A DNA stretch of 64,000 nt, from positions 14,430,670-14,494,669 of the forward strand of contig NC_087062.1 of the NCBI RefSeq assembly GCF_963678635.1, read 5' to 3'. The stretch comes from Symsagittifera roscoffensis (Eukaryota; Xenacoelomorpha; Acoela; Convolutidae). Position 1 is the stretch's first letter. Each line of letters begins with the position of its first letter. Position numbers and translations under genes: made by a program. Below the pieces are notes generated by a model, which saw only the letters and a program-made list of their open reading frames with translations, searched no databases and had not been told where the DNA came from. This document shows, one piece after another, positions 13,701 through 25,700 of this stretch.

Positions 13701-16700
13701 GTTTTGAGTGAGTTTGAAAAGTTATTACTAGAGATTTTTTCTGCAGCTGACCAAAAATCTGACAACCCGAAACCGGTGATCGCCCAATCTCCAAAACTGT
13801 AAGACTCGCCTAGTTTTTTTTTTGAAACCACTCTTTGCAAAAAAATTACGTACGATGTGTTATTGTTTATCCCAACCCAAAGCAAGCTAAAAGTGATAAC
13901 TTTCCCGATACCACATTCTTTTTGTTAATTGTGAACGGATTGAAAATCCAGAAAAACGGAACATAGACAGAAGTACTAGATCATTGTTTTTGAATAAATT
14001 TTGGAATCGAGCTCTCGAACCGTCAATTTTGTAGGAAATTTTTGATAATCGTTACTTTTGGTCGCTAAAACTACACAAAAAAATCAAAAACTGTAGAAAA
14101 AAAACTACGACATAAAGTCCCTAAATTCGCTTATTCATCCGATTCCAACTTATGTTAAGTGGTCTGGGCAGGCAGTATCAGGCAAGTTATGTTGAGTTTT
14201 TTCATCCTCAGGTTTCTTCCGCGTGGTTGTTGCAATTCAACCAATTTTCCTGATTCCCCATCTCTTTGGCTAACTAAAACTTAAGTTGCCCTCTCCAACG
14301 CACCTGTTTACCAGCTCACGCGTTGATTCTGTTTTGTCACAGTAATGTTAAGTGGTCAGCTACAGTGATATTAAGCAGGTTAAGTTGAATTTGTTCAGCC
14401 TCATTTTTCCTCCGCATGGTTGTTGGAGTTCAACCGACCTACTCAATTCCCATCCCCATTGGTAACTACCGTCGCGAATAAGGGCTCATAGCGTATGGTG
14501 TTCATACTAGGGGCCAGTTCTCAAGACCACGCGCTCCGTAAACTGTCCGCACCGTCTCAAAAGCGCGTGAAAGAGACTTGTTTCACAAAGCCCGGTTTAA
14601 GCTTTAATTTCAACGCCAGGGACTCGCAGAAAACTATACAATACTATCTGCATCCTTTTTTGTCGAATTGGAACGATCTAGTTATTTGGCACGGCGCCAT
14701 AAATAACTCCATTAGTAAGCACCGCAGTAACAACAACCGTAGTTTGAGTACTGACCAACTTAAGAGCCTTCTTTTGAGATACAAAGAGAATATTACCGCT
14801 ATTGTATACTGTCGCTGCAACGGTACGGACAATACAGAAAACGAGTTGAAAAAGACAAGTTTTCTCGTTCTTAACATAGTTGAGGATTTTATCTCAAAGC
14901 GAAAAACAAAGACCAAATACTTATCGAAAAGTATAAATTATAAAGAGCTGCACCCGCCCCCTTCCCTTGAGTTGAAGACTTTGTTGTTACTTAGACGATA
15001 CAGTGTTGACCTAAGTACACTGAAAGCTAAGAAGAAGCGGAACCGTTTGTCGCCTAAAAATTGTAGGGCGATTCACGTTAGACTTAACGCGTTAAAACTT
15101 CAAGTTACTCCCACTTTAAAGTTATTGATGTATTAGAATATTTCGTGAATTTACTTGAGTGACTATAAAGTATTTTCTGAGAGTCGTTTACTTCTGAAAT
15201 TATTAAGCATGGAAGTTAAGTTTCAGAAGAAAATTAGGAACTTGTTTGTGAAACGTAGCAATCTCGAAAACGAACTTTATAAATGCCACGAAATAATTTT
15301 GGAATACATAGAGATTCAGAGTCGTTGCTCAACAATTGATACATATATTGAAAATTGTAGGAACTATATAGAACAAGCGGTCGAGGTAAATAATGAGTTG
15401 ATTGATATGGCTGCAAAACGTGCCAACCCCGACGAATTGATGCCGGCACAGGACATGTGGCTTCATGAGTTGACTCAAAGCAACGATAAAGTTTTGCAGG
15501 AGCTATCACATATAAAACAAAGTTTGAGGTGGTAACAGAGCCGGACAACATAGATAGCAGCTCAAAAATTAAACATCATTCCGAAAAATGTTAAAAACCA
15601 CAGTCGCATAAAACAGATACCCGCTCTAAGTTGTCACACCGAAGCAGCCGACTTCAGCAATCGGGTTCTCAGAATTCTAGTCGTTATACCGCCGCTCCGT
15701 CGAAAACACTTTCTGAGAAAAAAAAAAGGGTGTTCCCGTTAGTATTTATAACTTTTCAAGTGACCACTATAATCCTTATAGTAGTTTGTGGAGACCAGCT
15801 GTTGCTGCCCCTTTAATGTCAGCTCAACAACACTACGTTCCTTCGACAACTGTTTTTCCGCAGTAACTCCGATTGTTCCTGCGAATAACTTTGTTCCCTA
15901 TACAAGTGGAGGGACTGTGTTAATATAATGATTTTAAAGAAACAACAAGAGGAACTTGAGAGGCAGGCAAAGGTGTCATTAAGACTGAAAGAGCAGCAAA
16001 ACAAGATAAAACAATATTTTTTAGAACAACAAGGCAATTAAGAGTTGGAAGAATTGGCTGATGAACACAGGAAAAAAATGGCAGAAATTGAGTTGAAACG
16101 GCTTGAGTTAGAAGATGAGTTGTCGGAAATCAGCGAGAATGCTGAGGAAAGTGGTTTAACTCGAATCTCTCCGCAACTAACAATCGTACGCGTCACTGGG
16201 TTGAATCTGTCGAACAAAATCAACCTGACTCTGTTGTAGTTTCCAATCAAGAGCAGCACGTTCATTCGACAGCTCCTGAGAAAACTTATCCTGCATCAAC
16301 AAATTACATGGTCTCGTCAAGTTTTACAGGAGTGAATAATGGCCAGGCAGCTTCTAGTGATCCAGAATTGTATTTCAGTAACCACATTCACGGACAACGA
16401 CATAATTTGTCGAATTTGGTCGAATCGCAGATTTCCGTTAACAATCCAGTAGGGTTACAGCAGGTCATTCAACCTGTTTCTAATAATTTGCCTCAGCAAA
16501 CTTTTTTGTTCACTCATCCAGTGCTAGTTAATCCAAACACAGGGTCAGTCCCGGTTACTTCTGAAAACTATTTTGCTCCGACAACATCTGCAGACGTTCC
16601 TTCTGTTGTAGCACCATTCGTTCCTGCATCAAGAACAATTAATCAGGTTTCTTTAAGTCATCAAACTACAGGATCAGTAGTAGCTGGCTACCAAGCACCT

Positions 16701-19700
16701 GTAATCCCATCACAACAACATATGGGTGTTCCCGTCAGTAGTTATAACTTTTCAAGTGACCACTATAATCCTTATAGTAGTTTGTGGAGACCAGCTGTTG
16801 CTGCCCCTTTAACGTCAGCTCAACAACACTACGTTCCTTCGACAACTGTTTTTTCCGCAGTAACTCCGATTGTTCCTGCGAATAACTTTGTTCCTTATAC
16901 AAGTGGAGGGACTGTGTTCTTTGCGCAGCCTGAAAATTTATCACTTGCTAATCAACCGTTCGTTCCTGATTATCACGGTAATTCTTCGAGTTACTCAGCG
17001 CCAACTCCCGGTAATTCACCTGGTGCAGACGTCGAGCGTCCACTTTCGACACGAGAGTTGGTTAATATACTCATGCACAGCCTAAAAGATCATCTCGCTG
17101 AGTGGAAGCTGACCCAGTTCGATGGCAACCCACTTAATTGGAATGTGTGGTTTGGGAAGTTCATATCGACGATCGATTCAGCCATACTCAATGACGATGA
17201 AAAGCTAACCTATCTGAAAACGCTCGTAGTGGGTAAAGCAAAATCCCCAATCGCTGAGTATAGCTATAGCGGAGTACTATATAAAGACGCATTAGCAACT
17301 CTTCAAAGAAAATTCGGGCAGCCGCATGCTGTAGTAGGGACTCTTCTAGATAAATTGAGTAATTTTCCATCGCTGAAAATGCTTAACTCGGCAAATGTAA
17401 TTGGCTTTTCTTCTACAATTTCTGGATTGGTTGCCATATTTAAGTCTCTAGACCTGAAAAGTGTTAAGTTACTGAATCAGGCTATGGGTAAGCTTCCCCC
17501 AAACCCTAGGGAAGCATGGTCAATGCAAACCGTAAGACGCCAGTGGCATCGACCAACTCTGCTAGGTTTCAACGAATGGCTTAAAGAAAAAGTGGAGGGT
17601 CATGAGAGGCTAAAAACAATTAATTCTAAGGGTAAGTCTGAAGAGCCAGTGAAGCAAAAAGTAGGTACGAAAGTGTTTGCTAGTAACGCAAAGGTTAGTG
17701 ATAAGACTAAGGAAAACAAAAAGTTCCCTCCATGTTGTGTATGTAAAGGTCAACACGCTCTTTGGATTTGCGCCGTACTCAAAAAGAAAAACGCTACACA
17801 ACGGGCGAAATATGTAGCCGAACAAAAACTTTGCTTTGCGTGTTTACAGAGCAATCACAGTTTTCGTGATTGTAGCAAGGCCAGAAAATGCCCCAAGCCA
17901 GATTGTGAAAGCACGCACAACGTGCTCTTACATGGAGCTGAGAAAATTTTTCCTCCTAAGGATACTAAAATTTTCCCAGCGTCAGGTAACGCAAACAATA
18001 AACATGTATCGAATAACCCTGCCGTCGGCGATATTCATAGCCAGGAGTCCACTAAAAACCTCCTGCCGGTTGCATCACTCGCCGTCTTTTCGGATGCGAC
18101 AATTACTAATGCCCTAGCTCTTTGCGATAGTGCTTGCACGCACTCATGGTTATCCGCCGATCTCGTAAAACGTCTCCATTTGGTTGGCACTCACGTTAAC
18201 CTCACCATAAATGGATTCAATTCCACGAGCTTGATGAAAACTCATCAAGTAAGTTTTCAAGTTTCCGCCGAAACAAATAATAGTGAATTTTCATTTTCTT
18301 TTCGAGCTAATGTTAAGGATCATAATCGCATTGGATCGGATCGAATAAGTATTCCTGAATTACAGGAAAAATACCTGCAGTTGGCTCCGATAAAACCTAT
18401 ACGTTATAAGTATGAGGAAGACGAAATAATTGTTGGACAGGATTTCCACCATGCCATAAGACCCGTTGAGTACCTTCTGGGGGAGGACTCTATTTCACCG
18501 TGCGCCGTACGACTTCCGATAGGTTGGGTTTCAAGTGGCCCGTTACCGCCGTCTTTTAAGTCAAACTCGTCTTGCTTTAAGTGTGTTATCGAAGACATGT
18601 CTCTTGCGGACAAAATTAAAACTTGGTATGAGTTGGAGTCATATGGAGCCTTCATGCAAGTTGATGCCCGTTCAGCTGCCAACAAACGCGCTTTGTCCGT
18701 TTTGAAAAATGACACCTTTCACTTGGTGAGAGGTACATTGTACCAATGCTTTGGAACGATAATGTGGTACTTTACCGAATAACTATTTTTCCTCCCCAAT
18801 AGCTCAATTAAAGTCTTTGGAAAGGAGGCTAAGTAAGGATCCGTCGCTCCGTGAGAAGTACGCCGAAACAATTAGAGAAGATATACAAAAAGGATATGTC
18901 ATAACCGTTAAAGCAGACGATCCCAAACCACGGGCCGATCGTGATTGGTATCTTTCGCGTCACCCGGTGTTGAACCCGAACAAACCCGGTAAGGTGCGCC
19001 GAGTCTTCAGTGGGGCATCGAAGTGCTATGGCGCTTCCTTGAACAAATCTCTGTTGGTTGGCCCGGATCTCTTTCAAAACCTCATTTTCGTACTTTTAAG
19101 ATCCCGTCAGCAGAAATACGCCGTTTCAGCTGACATTGAAGGGATATTTTACAGTTTGCAGTCCGTGAAGAAGATCAACCTTCTCTTCGTTTTTTGTGGC
19201 GGGAGGACCCCACATCAAGTTTGGTAGTTCACCAATATACGCGTCACACTTTTGGTGCCCGTGACTCGCCGACTTGTGCTAATTGTGCTTTGCAGAAGAC
19301 TGCATCGGATCATCAAGCTGAGTACCCCGAAGCTGCTTTGGCTGTTGTCCAGAAGTTTTATATGGATGAGTATCTGGATTCTTTTCAAAAAAGGGTTGAA
19401 GCCTTGAAATTAGGTAGGGACTTAGTCTCGTTTCTTAAAATAGGTGGGTTTCATCAAACAAAATTTGTCAGCAACGTGCCCGACGTAACAACCGCTCTTG
19501 ATCCGGACAACTTTGAGTCCAATTCCTCTGTTAAAGATATTTGTACGAGTCCAGACTAGTCGTCGCATGTTCTCGGTCTTAAGTGGGATCACGTAAAATA
19601 TACCTTTGTCGTTAGTTGAGGGGTTGATCGTCCACTAGACAAAGCAATCAACCAGTGTACCGTGTTGAGTTTTGTTTCCTCTGTTTTTGACCCAATTGGA

Positions 19701-22700
19701 TTAGTGGCTCCGTATACCGTGAAGGCTCGCCTTCTATTAAAAGATACCTGGCGAATCAGCGGTCAAAAATAGGACGATGCTCTGCCAGAGGAAATCAAAA
19801 AGCAGTTCCTTGAGTGGCACTCAGGTCTTCATTTGTTAGGTTCTCTGACAATACCTCGTAGCTATTTCACTGAACCGTTCGACCGAATAGAACTTCACAT
19901 GTTCGGTGATAGTTTGCAGGATGTTTTCTGTGCCGTCGCTTTCCTTCTTGCTCGACTTGCTAGCTTGCATCAGACCGAATTAGCCTTTGTGTTTGGCAAA
20001 GCCCGCGTTGCGCCTATGAAAGCGCTATCTATTCCAAAATTAGAGCTTCAAGCGGCTCTTCTTGCAACCCGCTTACAAAAAGAAATTTTGAAAGGTCTTA
20101 CTTTCAAAGTTACGGATCTTTTCATGTAACAGATAGTACCACTGTTCTTCAGTGGCTTAACTCTTGTAATAAACTACCCGTTTTTGTTGGTAATCGCACT
20201 GGTGAGATTCTGGAGTCCATCACCACTGATCAGTGGCATCACATACTTAGTGGTGATAACCCAGCTGATACCGGTACACGAGGGATTTCTTCGGCAGCCC
20301 TCAAGGAAAGCAGCTGCGTTAATGACCCTAGTATACTGAGAACGACTGATTGGCCGTTCAAGCCCGATACAAGGGTTATTGATAAAAAAGACTCAAAGGA
20401 CTATCATGTTATATCGACCTTTGTCTGGAAAATTTGTCAAATTTGTCGTCCATATTTTGACAGAAAAACATCTTCCCCTCGGAAAATGGGAGAGATTCAA
20501 TTCAATTGTAAAATACAAACGCACAGTAGCTTTTTTGTTAAGATGGCTGCCATCCCATAAACATTTCCTGTCGAGTATTATAGTATTCCGGTCCAAATAA
20601 CAGACCTGTGTGAAATTGATATTGCTGAACAGAAGCTCATTTACCTGTCCCAGGGTGAGCTAAAACTACTAAGATCCGGTAAAGTTATCACGTGGAATAG
20701 TCGGATCGCCAAGTGTTCGCCGTTCATTGGACCAGCTGGCATCCTTCGCTCGACTGGGCGCATCAGCCGCTTGGTTAACTCCGATTTCGATAGCAAGCAT
20801 CCGATTATACTTGATGCACGTCACGCGGTTATTCGGTTATTGGTTAAACACTTGCACGTTAGGAATTTCCATCAAGGCTTAGATTACATGCGTGCGGTGG
20901 TTAATTTGAAATACGTTGTGTTAAATTTGCGATAATTAAGGCGAAACAATGAAAATAGTTGCGTTGTGTGCCGAAAACGCAAAGCGCAAACCGTAACTCA
21001 TATTATGGCTGATCTGCCCATTGAAAGGCTGGGTTACAAGTAACGTCCTTTCTCTTACACAGGTGTCAACTTCTTTGAGCCGTTCCTAGTTCCAATCCGG
21101 AGAAGTACGGAAAAGAGGTGGGGTTTTTTGTTCACCTGTCTCACCACTAGAGCGGTGCACATTGAAGTGGTCCCCTCGCTCGACACAAGCTCTTGTGTGA
21201 TGGGCATGGAGAGGTTTATTGCACGTCGCGGTACTCCAACTACCATCATGTCCGACAACGGCACGAATTTTGTTGGCGCTCAGAAAGAGCTCTCAGCACA
21301 GCGTTGAGAGTTGGAACAAGCTCGCACCCGCTGTTTTTGTTCAGAAAAGGATCAAGTGCAAAGTCAATCCACCCAGCGCACCGCACCATGGTGGCTACTG
21401 GGAGTGATTAGTTTGGAGTGTCAAGCGCGTTTTGTATGACATCCTAGGCAACAGAAGAGTAACTGAGATGGATCTAAGAACCACGCTGTGCCTTGTTGAG
21501 CAATGACTTAACGCTAGACCGATAACAGCCGTTAGTTCCAATCCGCTAGATCTAGAGGCATTGACTCCGAATTATTTTATCCTTGGTCAACACGCAGCGA
21601 GTTTTCCGTCGCTAAGTTTCGAAAAAAACTTCCACCATAAGAAGCGGTTTGCCAGAGCGCAATCATACGCTAACACAATATGGACACGGTGGATGCGGGA
21701 ATACGTCCCTTCCCTCAATAGGAGTGCAAAATGGCACAACCAGTCAGACATTAAGTTGAAAGCCGGCGACTTGGTTTGTGTCATAGAGCCTGACACTCCA
21801 CGTGGACATTATCCACTCGCACGTATCCTAAGACTGCACTATGGCAAGGACGGATGTGCGAGATCCGCCGACATAAAGACCGTTGCGAGCGAACTGACCC
21901 GCCCGGCCGTAAAGCTCGCTCCCGTTCTTCGTTGCTTAGGGGTGGAGAATGTTGCAGCGCAAAAGTACGCGAGAGTATAAATGCATGAGAGTATAAATGC
22001 GAGAGTATGAATGCACAAAATTGAACCAAAATGTAAATGCATATAGGACAGTATCGAGCGTATACAGGGTGCGTCCCGGCGGGCTCGGCGCCGGTGCAAA
22101 TCCCGCCTAGGTTATTTCCTTTCTAGAACTCAAATATGCCCCGAACTTGATGGGACGCTCCGTAACCATGGTCGATCCCCCCCCCCTCTAAACCTATTTT
22201 GACCGTCTTTTCGCTCTTATTTGGTTCAGCCTTGATTAAGGCTTACCTTTAAAAAGAGCAATTTGTCTCAAGGACAAATACTGGCCATTTTTGCAGCTTG
22301 CTTTGAGTTAAGCAGTTTTTATGGCCGATGTTACCGATGTTGAAGTATGTAAAAAATCGTTATATTACAAATTTTTGAGAGCTATTTTACTGAGAAAATG
22401 CTCGTTACTTCAATCTGTCTGAAATCTAATCTTTCTACAATTCGTGGAAATTGACGCGCACAATTTATATGTCGTTCGAAACACGACTGAAATGGTTTTA
22501 ATATTATATATCACTTGGCCCATTCTGATTATGAATTGTGGTATATAAAAAAACCAAAACTTACCGAATACAAAATTCTTCTTTTTTTTCAATGGTCGGA
22601 ACAATAAAAGCATCTGTAAATTTTTCCTTTCAGGATAAATTCATTTTCGAATATTCAAAAAATGATGCAACTCTTGATGTTATTCAAAACAATGTATTTG

Positions 22701-25700
22701 TTTCATTATTGGTATAAATTTATTTTTAAACTCATGAGCTAAGGTCATTTGCTAGTTATTTTGAGCTACAATCTTACCTCTATCGTTGCCAGACGTGTTG
22801 GTAATTTTGACCACTGAGAATGTCCCCAGGTCTGATGAAAGAGAGCCGGCACTGAACTCGGTATATGTGTCCGAACTCTCGCCTTCACTAAGACTCCCCA
22901 TGTCGAAAGCCGACAAGAGTGAGTATCCCGATTTGTCCAAATCTATGAAAATTGATTTAAAGATAGAAAAAATAACAAAAGATACAACGCAATTTCAGAT
23001 AAAACCATCCTGTGTAATTGTATGATTGTTTTTCTGAATTTTTTTTCTAAAATGAAGCAGATTTGGAGAGTGTTTAACACTCCTTTGGTAATAATTTACA
23101 AAATTAGGTTCCAGTCGGTTAGTTTTCCGAAAGCATCTTTAGCTCCAATATATAGTAACTTTGAGAGAAACGATTACACCAAAAACGCAATTTTTTGGTC
23201 ACAATTTTTCAAATAAATATTCGCTTTATGGCCTGTTGTTTTCGAAGGTCTACCTTTTGGCCGAACATTTTTGTCGACTTAACAAAAAATAGGGAAAAAA
23301 TTCTGGATCTGCTCTTGTATTGAGTAATAAAATCAAATTAAAATTTGAAAATAAAATCAAACTTAAGAGTCCCTCGTCCCCCTCACTTGCCACACCTTAA
23401 GCCCCGTTATTCTCTCAATACTCACAAAACAGTTCAAAAAATAAAACGGTATTATGAAAGTATAATACCACGCTCGGTCCCTTGCATTTTTTTATTGGAT
23501 ACCTTCCAAGGAAAAGTTAACTAAGGCCATGGTTCGAATGGTAACCAGAACCATTTGGCTCCTTCTCAGAGTATTTTGAATTGAAATGAAAACTTTCCTC
23601 CAGTTTTGACTTGAAATGTGTCACACTACCCAGCTGATACAAAACGAGATTCGATTCTTATTGGTTTCAATTTTTTTTTGTTTTCATTATTAGCAAGAAT
23701 CTTCATGGGATTGGAATACAGCGAGGAAAAAAAGCGACATACCTGGGGCTGAAACTGATTCGACTGGAAATAGTTCCAAATCTGGGCCAGTACTGCCAAT
23801 ACTAAGACCAGGCCAAGTGAGCTCCAGTGTCGTATCTGTCTTCACCACCTCCAGGAGGACAACATCATCAGAAGCAGATGCCTCTTGAAGAGGTGACGTG
23901 AACTCCACGGTCAGTCCAGTTTCCATAGGCACATGATCAAGCACCAGCATCACCTTCGCTGGTTCGTTCACGCCCCAAATCTGAGGAAACTCAAACTCAA
24001 TTTTTGAGTTCGCAGCGTCATAGTATGTGTCTACGTCCACCTCAAAAGTTCCAACAAATCGGATTTCAATCGACTTCCAGGACTTAAGCTTCTCCGAGCA
24101 GGGTTGCAGTTCGAAGTCTGTTGTTTGATCGTAGAACATAGAGATGGTATCCACGGGCATGGTAGCCCCTGGACATAGGTCCTCGAAGGAGTAGCGGTGT
24201 AGGGGTCCCCCTTGATGGAGATGTCGTCGCCATTCTCGTTGTAGTTCTGCACCACCTCGTAGATCCACACGCCAGGCATGTTCGTGTTGCTCTCCTCGGT
24301 CAGTTTGTAGGCAGAAGAGGTCCTCGAGTAGGGCAACTCGTACAGCTCGTCTAAAGAGTAACGAGCTGAGATTTGTTCACCATAAAGTTCATCAGATGAA
24401 ACAATGAAAAAGTTAAATAGATCCGCCAGTTAAGGTTACATTGCAGTTACTCGACCCGGTTGATGAGTTTATCTTGGAAATCAGATTTATTGTAGTAATT
24501 AAACATTTTGCTTAAAAAGCAGCTAATGAATCCTTATGGCAGTTTTGTATCGTACGACTTTTCAATTTTATTCGCAGCATAAAAAATATAGGTTCATTTG
24601 GTTAGACTTTTTAAATTGAAGAGATTGAATTAATTAATCATTCGTTTTTCAATTTCTGGCAATTGCGATGATTTTTTTCAAAAAACCGTTACTCGTCGAT
24701 GTTGCTTGACTGTTGACTTTAGCTATTGTCTTCTGGCTTTCGGTATAAGTCTTTTGGCTTTTGAGCTGTTTCTTTTTTTGTTAGAAAGGACGAAATTTTC
24801 TCAAAATTCTAAGTAAAGTTCAGAATCAGCAGGAAACATCTCAAGTGAACACAGGTAGTAGTTGCACTCCACTTTTTGCTCCAAAGTTTTCGCTCTTCAT
24901 AAAAAAAAATCAGCTTATAGAATTTCTCCCCAAAAAGCCAGAAATCCAGCAAAAATTCCGAACTTTATTAGTTTTTGCCCATCTCATGAACAATACTAGC
25001 TGAAAAATTCATCTCAAGTATGTCTTAAAATTAGCGGACGGAATTTTCGCTTTTTCTGCACTTCTGATTGCGGGCTACAAAAACTCCGCTCGAAAATGCT
25101 ATGTTACGAGAGAAAATTTCGCTCAAAAGTGTCCTCAAATTAACCGATCACTCTAAATGTTCATTTTTTTGGATCAACTGACGAATAAAAATTGCGTCTA
25201 AAAAAACTTCGCTGAAATTTTTCCACTAAGTTTATGAAAATTTTGAATTTTGGCTTTTTCAGCCCTTTTCATTATAAACTTGTAAACGTTTCTAATCGCT
25301 CTATGAATAAGCTTCCTTTACTTTCACAATTCAAAATAATTCTATCGTGCAAATAGTCAAGATTGCATTTTTTGTTACAATGTGATAACTAAATTTGAAG
25401 ATGTTGTTTTAATTTCATAACAAAATACAAGGACTTTTAACTGCACTAAAACTTGAAACTGTTAATCGGAAATTAAGAATTTTCTTAGCTCTAATTTAAA
25501 AATTATTGCGTGTTTTTTTCCTAAATTAGCTCTGTTCGTGAGCAAAAATGACTGAACACCAAATTTTAATTCGCAACAGCAAAATGCTTCGATTCTACAA
25601 AGAATTCATTTCTTTTGGTCCAGCCAAACTGCAGAGACTACCACAACCTTGCTTCATCGGTTAGGGAAAGTTCAAACGATTTATTCAAGGGGGAAGGACC

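Larger units (their letters stand above)
12951..22462 (+). mobile_element. Degenerate Bel/Pao LTR retrotransposon
   Basis: A 9.5 kb element with LTRs (12951-13327 and 21950-22462), a primer-binding-site-like TGGCGCCCCC three bases after the 5' LTR and a purine tract (AGGGGTGGAGAA) just before the 3' LTR. Internal domains in order: a tandem-repeat leader, an SGNH-like ORF, coiled-coil gag, the DUF1759-type gag core with zinc knuckles, an aspartic protease (DUF1758 type), reverse transcriptase, RNase H remnants, integrase and the DUF5641-type end. The order protease-RT-RH-IN and the gag/DUF domains identify Bel/Pao rather than gypsy or copia. Stops, frameshifts, an internal duplication and an altered RT active site show it is dead. 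It lies within intron 3 of the NIDO gene, in the opposite orientation. Confidence 0.9.
12861..22620 (+). repeat. Family B repeat interrupted by a MITE and the Bel/Pao element
   Basis: Family B sequence at 12438-12448 and 12861-12950 (CTCGCAGTTTTTTCGTTCGC, GTTTTTTCTCGACACTGGG) resumes at 22463-22620 (GTCGTTCGAAACACGACTG, TATATCACTTGG, TTTTCAATGGTCGGAAC). The family A MITE sits at the first break and the LTR element fills the second, so family B is the older layer. No exact target duplication was found around the LTR element. Confidence 0.7.

Noticed and set aside
12946-22467. Target-site duplication of the Bel/Pao element
   Set aside because: The flanks ATACA and ATTTA do not match, so no duplication is claimed.
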